Of a stretch of 64,000 nt of DNA, positions 1 to 11,858 are shown piece by piece (position 1 is the stretch's first letter; each line of letters opens with the position of its first letter). The position numbers and the translations under genes are program-made. The stretch is from Chimonanthus salicifolius. Its lineage: Eukaryota > Streptophyta > Magnoliopsida > Laurales > Calycanthaceae. The DNA is taken from assembly GCA_013350335.1 (NCBI GenBank), contig CM023539.1, forward strand, positions 29,877,043 through 29,941,042, written 5' to 3'. The notes under the pieces were generated by a model. That model saw only the letters and a list, made by a program, of their open reading frames with translations. It did not search any database and was not told the origin of the DNA.

Positions 1-2149
1 ATATAGACAAATAAGGAGGAAGGGATATAGGGGTGGAAGGGGCACAAAGGAAGAGGGAACCCATGGTTTCTCCTCTCTTTTTGGACATGTTTGTTTATTC
101 CTTATGAGAAAAGAAATCATGAATTTCATGGGAAAAGGTTTCCTTGAAAATGATGGTAAGAAACTCTTTCAATGAAATACTATTTTTTTTTTTGTTTTTG
201 CTTCTTTACACACCTCAGCATGAAGGTGAGACATTACTAATAAAAAAAATTTTGGGTCAAGTCACCACGCAAGTTGTATTTGGGTTGGGTACTTGGGTTC
301 TATATGAATCAAGTTTGGGTCTAGTTGGATTACAAGATTGGTTTTAAATTAGGGTATCTTGGATCCGTTGGGTCGGATCTTGATCAAGACATCAAGTTGG
401 GTCAAATTTGGGTTAGGTCGGGTCATAGGTCATGTCTAGAGTTGTTTGGGTTTGAGTCGGGTATGGATTATAGATTGGGATTGGTTCAATTGGCAGATAG
501 GGTTAATTAGGTGGAAGTAGGGTCATGTTTCATATTCTCCAATTTCACGCCATTTTATAGGGTATGTGGTGAGAAAAGTGATTTTCTTTTCTCACATATG
601 AAATTAGTTTCCTTTGAAAAGATTGCAAACAAATGTATGCTAAGAAATGGTTTCATAGGGAAGTCTACTTTAGGATTAAGAGGGAAAATGAGGGAAAATA
701 GGATCACTTTTCTCTTATTTAGTAAATATCATATAAAAGAAAGGAAGAGAAGCCCTTGCATTTCCCTATTTTCTCTTGTCTAAGCGGACCCTAGAGGCAC
801 ATTTGCTAGTTTCTTGGATAAGTGAATTCCAATGGAAAATTAGATTCTGATAGAAAACTTTTTCTAAGAAAATGGTTGAAATTCACTTTCTAACGTATTT
901 TTTTTTATCACTTACCGTTTATAAATTCTTTACACAGAGAGTTTTTCTAATTGTCTATGCACTTGTTCATATCATTTTAAATATTTTTTCTTTATTTTTT
1001 CATCTATCCAATTATTTTTAAAATTTTCTCAACATGGATAATGTCAACGATTATATTCTAAAACATAGAAACCTTGAGATATTTGGCCATGTACTTGGAA
1101 CACAGCCTATAATGTCATGGCAGCATTTAACTAGAAATAGCTAAAGGAGGGGAGAAGCCAAGCCGCAAATAAATGCATTATCAAGAGATTGAATACGATG
1201 TTTAATGATTTTAGAGAAGTTTGAATAAGCTGGTAGAACCGTTTTGACACAAGTTGTGGCCTAAGACAAAAAATTTAAATGAGACCTTCTTGGCATTTAA
1301 CATATTATTATAAGTAAATATTTAACTCAGTAAACAAAGAATTCCTCTTGTTCTTTCTTTCCAAACACCTCACATGGGTAGCCTCAAATGAGACTACTAT
1401 ATTCAATAGAGCTCATTCTCTAAATCTGAGAAATCAAGTTAAGACAAAAGAAGAGTCATAAATAAATTTTAAGAAAAGTACACTTCTTCTTCAACATCAA
1501 GAAAGCAACATATATTACAGAAAATGGCATCAAGAAATCGAAACAGAGAAACTTAAAAAAAAAATGAAAGGAAATAATTACTTTGGCATTGATAGAGTGA
1601 AAGCAGAGTTTAAAATCGACAAAATCCATCTCTCAAATCAACAAAAACATCCACCAGAAAAAAATGGATTGTGAAAAAAAAAACCAACAACAGTCACTCT
1701 AGTTTTTTTATTTCTTACGTGGCGACAGAGACCGTCCAAGGAGTGATGAGAGAGAAGCAGTTAGAGAGAGGAGCGATGATAGAGAATAGTGAGAGAAAGT
1801 AGCGCCAGTAGTGAGAGAGAGCAAGAGACTCGGAGAGGAGCGGCGAGAGGGAGGGGTTTTGCAGTAGAGATGAGCGATTTTATTGTATGAGTTAGAGACT
1901 TAGGGTTTTGACGTGTAACGCAGTAACTTAGGGCTTTGACGTGTCATGCAGTAACTTAAAAAAATTCCAAAATTTTTGGGCCTCCTCAAATGGGGGCATA
2001 AAGCTGCCGCTGTTTTTTCTTATAGCTTGAGCCAAACCTGGCAGCTGGACAAGGCCAATTAGAAAAGGTGTTTGTTGTTTAACTTTTTGTTTTATGATTA
2101 AAGTATCGAGGTCTCTTAGAACATTTGACTAATCTTTAAAGCATTTGTA
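1..2149. other. AT-rich intergenic DNA, left edge
   Basis: No gene is supported here. Short open frames exist but have no recognisable domain and are probably chance. Three local textures are visible. Positions 255-500 are dense in GGGT/GGGTCGG words, like the richer tract at 39068-39470. Positions 1725-1860 are purine-rich with many GAGAGA runs. Positions 1902-1957 hold a short tandem duplication. Around 1955-2010 the text 'GGGCCTCC...GGGGGC...GCTGCCGCTG' resembles the ends of the hAT-like element at 43903-48176, so a decayed relative may end near 2010. I could not find its other end or a TSD. Confidence 0.5.
1902..1957. repeat. 28-bp tandem duplication
   Basis: Two adjacent 28-bp copies (1902-1929 and 1930-1957) share the text GACGTGT..GCAGTAACTT with a few differences. 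The unit is non-coding and its origin is unknown. Confidence 0.8.
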
Positions 2150-2220
2150 AACCTTCCTATCTACACACACTGGTTAACTCCAAAGGGAGTGGCCCTTTAG
2201 AGTGGAGTGAGAATCGAAGT
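2150..2220 (-). mobile_element. SINE-like repeat, left half (split by the Copia insertion)
   Basis: If the Copia element and one copy of its GAAGT TSD are removed, 2150-2220 joins 27180-27235. The joined text resembles, on the other strand, 49300-49440 and in part 40900-40990 and 43090-43165. In the sense orientation these copies share GATTCTCACTCCA-type text with a box-B-like GTTCAATTC, as in tRNA-derived SINEs. I see no clear poly-A or poly-T tail, so SINE is an inference. A decayed repeat of another class is possible. Confidence 0.45.
2216..2220. repeat. Target-site duplication GAAGT (left)
   Basis: GAAGT lies immediately outside the TG of the left Copia LTR and recurs at 27175-27179 immediately outside the CA of the right LTR. 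The match shows that the two LTRs, 23 kb apart, belong to one insertion. Confidence 0.9.
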
Positions 2221-3862
2221 TGAAAGTCCCGGAGTGCTAGAACACGATCGAGCCTAGAGGGGGGGGTGAATAGGGAGATCACCAAATTTATTTGTCCTTT
2301 AAAAATTACCTAATTAATTAAACAATTTGCAGCGGATAAAATAATCAATCAAATGTGTGTGTGTGTTAGCAAATGTGATTGAATCAACACATCAAGAAAA
2401 TAACTCTAACACCATAAGACCATGTTTATACTGGTTCGGAGTAAACCCTCCCTACATCCAATCTAAGGACTCACCCAACCTTGGGTTATCCCGAATTCAC
2501 CAAGTGGGGAATTACACCCACACTAACTAGATTAGAAATTCCACCCAACCAATTTGTTGGGAATTTCACCCACCACCTATCCTAGAGTAAACCCTCTATT
2601 TTTTATAGTGGTTCTGAAATACACCCTCCTTAATCAACTTCACAAGTATAATGATTTAAAACAATAAAACCAAACTAAAAGCACTTGCCTTTCAAGACCT
2701 TTACTAAACACCGTGTAGAGCAACCACAGTCATTGGGAGATATTCTTTAGGAAATAGGAAATCCTATGTCTATCCTAGAGATTTGCCTTTGCCTCTCTTT
2801 CTCTCTTTTCAAACTCAATCTATGAAGATTGGTTGATTTGAATGATTCACCAATATGTGTACTAGAGAGATGAGGATCCTTCCCTGATCCTAAGTGATTT
2901 AGATGAGGCTCATAAATATTTTTTCAAGGATCTCTCTACACAAGCAAATGGTTTCGTATTTATAGAGAGGGCAAACCAGTTTTTCGAAACTATCCAATAC
3001 GGACTGGTCGATTCTACCGATGGGTCGGTGAACATAAATGTTACTGTTCAACCACCCGACCGTTGTTCATTTATTACACTCCAACGGTACAGAAACATGA
3101 GTCCCCGATGGGTCGAATGCACCGCTGGGTCGAATGCACCGCTAGGTCGACGATCTCATTACCAATATGTCGTTCTTCTCGACTGCCTTGTCCTGGAGCA
3201 AAACCATGTTGACAAAGTTTCAAGCCCAGAAACTAGTCAAACCCAGGTCGACATGTTGGTACACCGATGGGTCGGTCCTGGTACTCTCGATGGTTATATG
3301 CCATCGATGGGTCTGTTCTGAGAGTACCTAGAGTTCTAAGTTCTAGAACTCAAACTTAATCCTGATCGACAGGTCGTAGCCACCGATGAGTCGATCTGCC
3401 CATATTGATGTGTTGGTCGCACGAGACACTCTACCAATGAGAAACCCCAAATGACAGTTCTTCTGTTCCAGAACCTTTATCAATTTGGCTGACTGGTCGA
3501 AAACCACGACGAGTCTGTCGTGTCTCACCGAGGGGTCGGTGGACTCGACTGGTCGTCCTGACAGTTTACCAGGTTTCCATGTTTTGTCCCATCTGGTTCT
3601 GTGACTGTCCAGGGTAGGCTTGTTATGTTATTACCAACACGTTCAACTAAGCCTTAAGCAAGGTCTACCTATGGGTGTGGGTTCCACCTAAGGTCTTCTA
3701 TGACCATTTTACCTGTGTGATTACCATACACAGATGATCTTGGAGTCAGGGACTTGATCTTAATTCTTTGGATCAATCTTGAGTCTTCAAATCTTCTAGC
3801 AAGTGTTTTTCCCTAGTCATGGAATTGACAAAAAAGGGACTCAGCAAGCTAAGACACTAACA
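2221..3862 (-). repeat. 3' LTR of the Copia-type element
   Basis: The LTR begins TGAAAGTCCC on the plus strand and ends GACACTAACA, i.e. TGTTAGTGTC...GGGACTTTCA in element orientation. It aligns along its length with 25499-27174. The U5 end carries CCTATTCACCCCCC(C)TCTAGG (2253-2274), also present at 25531-25550 and 60093-60112. Its U3, roughly 3000-3560, is crowded with GATGGGTCGG/GGTCGA words. The right LTR has about 50 bp (near 25980-26040) that this copy lacks. Confidence 0.9.
2957..2964 (-). promoter_or_regulatory. TATA box of the Copia 3' LTR
   Basis: TATAAATA on the minus strand, directly downstream (in element sense) of the GGTCG-word cluster and upstream of the R-U5 part. The equivalent site in the 5' LTR (26300-26307) reads TGTAAATA. 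Confidence 0.6.
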
Positions 3863-3874
3863 TTCTCCCCCTTT
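3863..3874 (-). other. Polypurine tract of the Copia-type element
   Basis: On the minus strand AAAGGGGGAGAA directly abuts the 3' LTR. This is the expected primer for plus-strand DNA synthesis and confirms element orientation. Confidence 0.85.
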
Positions 3875-4759
3875 GTAAATTTCATGACAAAATCTAGAAG
3901 CTATTTGAAAATACAAATAAAAAAGAAATAACCCACCCCTTATTACAATACATTTGAATGATAACAAATATAATAAATTACATCGTACATTAAAATGGAA
4001 AAACAAGTCTTGGACTAATGCATATTCTTGCTCAGCTTGCTTCAATTTTAGAATTCACCTGTAGTCACATCAAGCAAGCATTGGAAACATGAAGCACATT
4101 AGTATGTTAGTCCACAAACTCAAGTATCAAATGCACTCCCCCACACTACATGCATTGGATAAATTTTGAACTCAATTGGAGTTCCCCTTTCATCACGCTT
4201 CTCCCCCATAGCCAAATGTACCTCCTCAAATACATTTCCTTTATTTGGCTTTTGTTTCCCGTATCATTCATTTCTTCCCTATGGCATAAGATATAGCATT
4301 TCCCTAGCTTCCCCAAGCTTTTTCAAGCTTCTCTACTTTCTCCCCCATGACTTAAGTTATCTCCCCTAGCTTTACAAAATTATCCCCCATTTTGTCATGA
4401 CCATTGACAAAGGCTCTAGTGCACATGTGTTGTGATAGCCCAAACTACAAGAGTGTGTAAAGAATCAAGAGCCAAACTATATCTCCTTAACATGCCAATA
4501 CAAAACCAACTCATACAAACCTGCATATTAGTCTATTTAACAAAAATACATGTTAAGCATAGACAAGAGATATAAAGCATCCACAATGCAGCACAATCCA
4601 TGAAATCAAGGCATAACAATAACAAGCTATAGCATTGCACACCTAAAGCATTATCCATACATATGGTTTTTGCACTAGGGTGCTTAAGTACAATACCAAG
4701 ATTATAGTTTTTCAAAATACAAGACATGTGAAAAACTCTAATCAGTGCTAGTTGGAAGA

Positions 4760-6180
4760 GGAGGTAGGGTAGGAGATCGAGGTCGAGGGACCGTGTCATC
4801 AGATCTGCAAGAGGAAGTGACTACTGAGAGAATACTCTGAACTGATGATTTCACTCACTTTGTCAGTTCGTCTAGACGATTTTCCAGGCGTTTCTCAATT
4901 GAATAAACTCGTTCTTCAAAGTACTGTCGATTGACAGTCAAATCCACTGGAGGAGGAGCAGCATCATCTTCTGTATCTTCTTCGTCTTCATGTTTCTCAA
5001 ACACTGGAATAGCAAAGGAGGTATGATGGGCAGAGAAGGTTGAGCCAGTTGGGCCAAAGATGGAATCTCCTACTTCAGTAGACAGGCCCTTTTTAATTAT
5101 GGCCTCGTCAATGGGCCTCGTGAACCTGGGTACTTCTCATTTTCTTCATTTAACTCCAAAGTGCTCGACAAGCTTTGACATGAGATAGCAGAAAGCAAGG
5201 TACCCTTTCTTCCTTGACCTCGAATATGAGGTGATTGAGTAGCACATCCAAGTGGAGAGATAGAATTTTTTACGGCGTGCAACTTTGTCTAGAAGAACAG
5301 CCATGGGTGGGTTCAAATCTGCTCTATTTCCATGTCTTGGATAAAGATTTATGCAGAAGAGAAGATGAAGTATTTTGTAGTTCGAAAGCAGGTCTCCACC
5401 TCTAAGCCAGAAATTGTTCTCCACTCTACCTCTTTCCCAACAATTTCAGTGCGTACTTCTTTTGTTTGGTCACTTCAATCTTTGAGGGAATGGTAGGTAA
5501 GGCTACATTGGGAACTAGTGGAATGCCCATAATTTTAGAGACAAGTGTGGGTGTGACAAGAACAGTCTTTCTATTTTTAAATTCTAACTTGAAGCAGTTT
5601 GCCTTTCGACATTCCTAATGGAACAGTACATCCTCATTGCTAGAAAGGGATACATCTTGCCACCCCAATGTACCATGTTCATCCATCTCATGTTCTTCAA
5701 AATATTAAGAGCCCCGACTTTGCGTAAGTCAACAGCACAAGAGGTTCTCTCTATGTTGATATCTTTAATGCATTTATGTGGAACAAGGGGTTGGAGGTGA
5801 AAGGACCTTCATTGCCATTCATCGAAAGATTCTCCTTCCTCATCATTGAAACTAGTGGCTCTCACACCTTCTTCTTCATCTGTTGATTCAGAGTTATCTC
5901 CTCCCTCAACATGTTCTTTCTAAACATTCTACTCTCCCACAATGTTTCTTCTACCCCCACATTGTGTGCTTCCATAGTAGATTCTTCCACAATTTCAAGT
6001 TGGGGTTGTGAACGAGTATGGCTGCTAGATCTAGGCCTGATAACTGGGAGCTTGGCCAGTGGTACATTCTCTGAATCTGGGTCCTCAAATCTTAGAGGAG
6101 CACTGCTTGGCCTAGATGCAAATGTCTTGCTTCTAGGGGGTCTGGGTTTCTTTGGGGGGGTGGAGAGCTAGCTTCAGCTT
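4760..6180 (-). pseudogene. Env-like / 'putative plant transposon protein' remnant of the Copia element
   Basis: On the minus strand a broken reading frame runs from about 6180. It opens with a proline- and lysine-rich stretch (SSPPPPKKPRPPRSK), then acidic text (STDEEEGV), then a globular part near 5800-5150 with blocks such as MRWMNMVHWGG and ILHLLFCINLYPRHGNRADL followed by MAVLLDKVARRKKF. This block order matches the plant domain usually annotated as 'putative plant transposon protein', known from extra or env-like ORFs of large retrotransposons. It lies just upstream of the polypurine tract, where SIRE-type Copia elements carry such an ORF. Frameshifts and stops interrupt it; the longest clean piece is 5146-5424. 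Its upstream end is cut by the Athila insertion at 6213-6219. Function is unknown; the family match is from memory. Confidence 0.65.
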
Positions 6181-6213
6181 GATCCTTTGTTACTGGTGTT
6201 TGGTAGCCCATTA

Positions 6214-6218
6214 GGTAA
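6214..6218. repeat. Target-site duplication GGTAA (left)
   Basis: GGTAA abuts the left Athila LTR and recurs at 23197-23201 directly outside the right LTR. The two joined flanks restore continuous Copia internal sequence. Confidence 0.9.
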
Positions 6219-7476
6219 TGTTGATAATTTTAAATTTGTATATCTCGTAAGTGCACAAATCATTCATATTATAGTATTGTGAGAGCGATGTCGAACCTAA
6301 TGGAAAATCTCAAAGTATATGAATTTAAATTTATGTCATCTAAAAAAGAATTGTTTTTAAGAAATTGAACCATTATATGAGTCATGTATCGAACTTGGAA
6401 AATCAGCAAATAAAATGTGTGATTTCTTATCCTTATATGGTGAATTAAATTTTAACCTTAATCATGATGAGGATTTCAAGTTACAAAATTATTTACACAT
6501 CTTCCTAACTTTAATTGAATGGATTTTTGAGAGAGAGTGATTAAAGAGAAACTAAAGAATTAAAGAATTAAAGATTAGATTATACAAGATTTGGGTTAAA
6601 ACAACTATTATACAACAAACATAAGATTTAACATAATTAAAAGGCAGAAAATTAAATTGCATGAAAATAAATGATTGAAATTAAATGTGCAGTAATGTAA
6701 AGGTTAGTTGTTTGGAATAGACCGTTCATCACCCAAGATATGTAAATAAAGTAAAGGCCTAGATCTGAAATTCACGTAAATAACTAAAATACAATTCATA
6801 TTTATTAAAACAAGATTCACAACTTTTTAATTTAATTAATAAAAACCTTATTTATCATGATTCAAGTCTTACAATCAAGATTCTAACTATTGCATACGCA
6901 CATGTTCAATCAAATAAATAAAAGTTGTGTTCTTGAAATTAAAAATAAAATAATCATAAAAGTATTTTAAAAATTGGATGTTCAAGGGTTCTAAATGAAT
7001 GCTTTACTTTATTAAATGGAAGAGTTAAAGTACAAGGTTTTGGAAGAAATTACATAGAAGAAATAAAATTATTATGGAGAAATTAATTGCTCACTTGGAA
7101 ATCGTGTGTTGCTCTCTCTTCTAGTCCTTTCTCCAGACTTTAGTCCTCTTGAATTCCAAGTCATATTCGAATTTTACCCTTGGGATAATGGGGCATTTAT
7201 AGGTTTTGAAAAGAGATGGATGACTTGGATTAAATCAAGGTTTAAGGTGGGAAATCAAAGGACTGGATTGGATCTAAATGGGAATAGATGATGGGGATTT
7301 AAGCTTGGATTTTAGAGTTGCACATGGAGAGTCACACGAATTTGGTGCGGCTTTCCTTGGTGGCTAAGTCAAGGTGGAGAGAAGATAGGAGATTTAGGAG
7401 AGAAAATAGGATTTGGATTGGCATTGTAAAATTTGAATTTGCTATGTAGTTTTAGGGTTTGTACAATGAGATGATG

Positions 7477-10400
7477 TGTCGCGCCCCGACCTGAAAGGTG
7501 GACCCGGAATGCGACTGATTTTTTTTTTTTTTGAAAACTAAACTCAAGAATTCTAACTGAGCTGGATCAATAGTTAGGCCCAAAGGTCATACATGATCTC
7601 AATATGTGGACTTAAACACATACTATAAATCTACCCAAAAGAGACACAACCACAAACACATAATTCCAACAATGAATTATTATTACAATATCATCAGAAT
7701 AACTACGGAACACATGGTATTCAATACATCACATCAATGCAAATTAAGTACCACACCCGGTACTTTATATAAGCAAAAGGTTCAAGAAATCAAAAAACAA
7801 AGATAGCGGAATTCCCCTCAGTGGGAATCCCAAGGCAACGCAGCAGCTTATCCATCCTAAGCTTCATACGGAGGATTCTCCTCCTCGGGTACATCTCCTG
7901 AAATGTGAGTGGTGTGAGCTAACTAGCCCAGTGAATGAAATATAACAATGCAGTCCAATGAAACATTAGGTTAGTAAACAATCAACATTTGCAATATAAT
8001 ATCTCATGCTTGACAATAAATTCTCAATATCAAGTATAATCTTGTGATCATTTCCATAACTGCTGTCATCCAATGTAACGGCTACATACTACGCTGAGAC
8101 CATCTTATTAAGTTCTGACACGGTCAAAATACATCCTTACAAGTACATCTCCGGCCCTCACATGGCCGATACTAACACTCCTCAAGTCAGCAACTGTCGA
8201 CACCCTTGGTCCAGCAGACGTAAGCCATCTCACACACATGGCCGATATTGGTTTAATAGTCAAGGGCACGTGGAAGCAGTATTACATATCTCATATGATC
8301 AGTATCATAAACATTCACAATTATCATCAGCACTTCTTACAACAGTGCATCATGTCTAGGTACATAGGTGGGTTCATCAAACTTGAAACCACTCATTCCT
8401 CAAGATTCAGCTCATAAAACCTGATTATACTTTTCCCTCACCGAAAATGTGTAGTATAGTGGGCTCTATTCAACAAGCAAAAAAGTACACAATCATTAAT
8501 AGGTCAACATACATAGCATTCAAATGCATACATACAGTAGTATTTCAAAACCATACTGTTTTCCCAAAAAATCTCCAAAGTAAATGGAATTAAGTCTCCT
8601 ACTTGGTTTTTAACCATTTTAAGTTACAATAATCCACAATATAATAATAATAAAGTGCTCAGTCCAAAACTCATATTGTCTTCTGGGCATGATCAGATTG
8701 ACGTATCAAGTTAGGTTTAGATATTCAGGTCACTTCTCGTATTGTCTTCTGGATAAGACCAGATTGACATGTTGAGTAAGGCCTCGAGGTCACTTAGTGC
8801 CCGACAGATATAGTGTCGATCTGGAAGTGAAGTCACTCAATGTCCGACAAATAGAGTCGGTCTGGAAGAATAGTAAATACACTATAGTATTAAGAGAAGA
8901 GGGTTAGTACTACTTTTAAATTATTAAGGGGTATAAACATCACATCAAAACTTAAGTCCAACACATGCATCATCAATCAAACAAGATTTTACATTAAAAC
9001 CTAGGTTCCTCAGAACATACCTCGGAACCAGGTATTGTGACTTCGGATCATCCGAACCACTGTCTAAACTAGTCACAGGCTTCGGAACTTGGGTCTGTCT
9101 TCTGACCGTCCGAAGATTAGGTCTCGGATAGTCCGAAGGTCCTTCTGAACCGAAAAATAAAGAGAATAGGCTCCAATGGGTCTGTGTGTCTCGGATCATG
9201 CCGAGTGAAGCTCGGATCGTCCGAGAGGGGTTCGATCCTTCCGAACAGGACTCAGAACGTCCGGCGAAGAATGACTAGCCTCAGACTCTTCGGGACTTCG
9301 AACTAAAGCTCGAAACGTCCGAAGGTCACTCTCGGATAGTTCGAAGCACAACTCTCGGACCGTTGGAAAGTCGTCTTCCTTATCTGTCTGCAATAGCAGA
9401 CAGTAACGGGCATCAACTCCATGAAATACGAATCCAGAAATACTGGGTTTTCTAGATTCAATTTTCACATCCAACCGGTCAAATGGACTCCTCAGTGAGT
9501 CCTCTTTCCATAGGGAGTGGTTTAGGACATTAACACTTAATAGGCCATCTGATTTTAACACCAAAACCACACTGACATAAGAAATTCCATAATTTTCCTT
9601 ATGCTTAAAATCAATTTTACTCACTCAAAACTTGGCCAAATTTGTTTCTACTTGATTCTAAACCAGTTAAAATTTGAAAAGGAACACAGTGGTTACCTTC
9701 ACTCGAGTTCCTGGGTTGAAATCCAACTTTTGAAAAATCTTCCTCTTTAAGCTACGGTAAGAAAAAAAACTTGGAAAAACAGAGAGACTGAGGGAGAAAG
9801 ATTGCTGGTTTTCACAGCTGAGAGAGATGAGATTTTCTCTGGGGGTTTAAACCAGCTGAAAGAGATACATTTTATAGAAAATCTGGACAATGGGTGGTGG
9901 CTATCGGGCGATTGCATGCAGCGGTGCCGACGTCCCCAACAGTAACCGCACTGTTTTGGTGATGGTTGCAAATAAGTCCTCCAAAGTTTTTGGTTTTGCA
10001 AAAAGGTCCACTTTTGATAAAAAATCGATTTTTAACTTAAAACATGATTTTGAAGGCTCAAAAATTTTAATCCAACTTGACAAATAAGTTGGGTTTTAAA
10101 AAATCTAATCACCATAAAATTTTGGAGATTTATAACTCATTAAAAACCATAGATTTAAATAAAAACCATAATTTAACATTATTTGCTTATTTTAACTTGT
10201 ATTAAATAAAATAATTAAAGTTCCTCATTTTTGGGGTTTGAAGAATAAACTAGACCATACTTAAATGGTCTAACATACTATACTTGTTTCAAAAAATTTC
10301 TCATTTCCAAAACCATTTAAAAATATTTATTTCTCCCTTTCGGGATTTGACGGGCAGTTTTAAATACAATTTTCTGAAAATAAAATTATTCTAAAATCAG

Positions 10401-10656
10401 AAATTATAATCCTTGATTAAGGAAAATAATATCATCCAATAATAACCATATAATGACACAAATAATAAAATAATAACAGTAAGCGGTAAATTACCATTTT
10501 GCCCTTCCAATTGGGTGAGCTGGATCACTGAGCTTTCGAGCTCAGATTGGGCCACACCTAGACTTCTCACTAAGCCCTAACTGTAATCTTCTAGATTATC
10601 CGGTCTAAGAAGGATTTATTAAACTAATTATGCCTAATTTAGGTCAGGGTATTACA
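7477..10656 (-). mobile_element. 3.2 kb solo LTR (family A), inserted in the Athila LTR
   Basis: It starts TGTCGCGCCCCGACC and ends GGGTATTACA with TSD TGATG at 7472-7476 and 10657-10661. The empty site is seen intact in the other Athila LTR near 22285. It is homologous over its length to 44527-47695 on the opposite strand. A TATA-like box on the minus strand (9870-9876, TATAAAA) and the TGTAATACCC... start of the other copy place its sense on the minus strand. No internal region or second LTR is present, so it is a solo LTR left by recombination. It holds clustered CGGA..TCCGA words at 9027-9365, in the transcribed part, and two related ~65-bp copies at about 8665-8800. Small open frames such as 9196-9624 are not conserved in the other copy. 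Confidence 0.9.
9870..9876 (-). promoter_or_regulatory. TATA box in family A solo LTR
   Basis: Minus-strand TATAAAA about 780 bp from the LTR start. The homologous copy has TATAAATT at 45293-45300 at the matching place. Confidence 0.5.
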
Positions 10657-11858
10657 TGATGAATGAATGGATGAGATTAAGAGATGAGATGAATGAATGG
10701 ATGGATGATAGGAAGATGAAATGGAGGGTTGACTAGGTGTGAAATTCGAATGGATTGGATTGGGATTGAGAAAATCGTGTGGGGTGTTGTGATTGGGATG
10801 ATGAGGTGTGTTAAGATCTTAGGGATGTATCGAGATGATTTTTAGTCTAAGTACATGAAGAGGTTTTAGGTTGCAAAAAACATGGGATGATGATGTGTAA
10901 AATGCGCATTGAGGCTAGCTTGAACTATAAGTTGTTCATAGCTTAGGGTTTATGAATGGAGGGCTTAGATTAAATGAGTTTTGATCTAATGGCTCTAAGG
11001 TATTAAGATGCTCAATGCATGAAATGAATGCATAAATTAATAGGTGATGCATGGATGAACACTAATCTAAGGTTAAGAAGATCATGATGATGATGGATGA
11101 CCTAGATCAAATGATAGATGAATGGATGGGTTATATTTGATGGTGGATCTAAGGTTTGTCCTAATTGGGTAGGTGAGATGGAAGGTTTAATTTCTAAGAT
11201 GGAAATTGGATGGTGTGGATGTGAAGTTGGGTTATGGGTTTTGGACATATGTAGTTGGGTTGGACTTAGGTAAATTCAAACATGGACCATGGAATTCATT
11301 GGACTCGGGATTTGGATTTGGATCTAGACCTCAACTCAAGCCCATTTGAAATTGGATTTGAGAGCTTGGGCCTTAGTTGGACTGAACTTGCACACTGGCC
11401 TAGCCCTGAGTGTGAAATGCGCATGGGTTTGCATGTGGCTTAGCCCACTGAAGCTTTGTGGAGCATAGATTGGCCCACTTGAACTGACTCTTGGCCCTTT
11501 AACTTGAAATTCAAGTTTTGGCACTTGGATTGCAGCTTTTAACCTCTAGAATTAAATAATTATTTAGCCACTTTAAATCTAAAAATTATTAATTAATCAT
11601 AGACTCTCATAACTTGATCTAGATTAATTAATTTACATGAAAATCCTAGAAAGTGACATAAAATAATTATAATAATTCTAGGTCTTCTTTTTAAAGCTCT
11701 AAACTTGCAATCTTCTGTTGTTTTAGATTGATTCTCCTGAACTTTCCATTTTTTACTGCAAAACTGACAAACTACATTAAATGCATCATTATATACAAAA
11801 TTGAGGATTAATTAACCCAATAATTGGGGGTAAAAAAGTAATATTTCGATGCTCAACA

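Larger units (their letters stand above)
6219..11858 (-). repeat. 3' LTR of the Athila-type element (split by a solo LTR)
   Basis: Outer part 6219-7476 and inner part 10657-11858 align with the right LTR 21029-23196. At 7477-10656 a 3180-bp solo LTR is inserted with TSD TGATG. This copy keeps about 290 bp (roughly 10925-11213) that the right LTR has lost. A minus-strand TATA-like TATAAATG lies at 7194-7201. Confidence 0.9.

Noticed and set aside
144..783. Three small plus-strand frames at the left edge
   Set aside because: No domain, low-complexity GGGT-rich text, no start or splice context.
1260..2010. Complete hAT-like element
   Set aside because: Only the right end resembles the 43903-48176 element; no matching left end or 8-bp TSD was found.
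9027..9365. Possible CRISPR-like array
   Set aside because: Repeats are degenerate, irregularly spaced and inside a plant LTR; there are no fixed repeat-spacer units and no cas genes.
9196..9624. 142-codon frame in the family A LTR
   Set aside because: The homologous copy near 45690-45880 agrees for only about 12 residues and then shifts frame; the stretch is built from the CGGA/TCCGA words.
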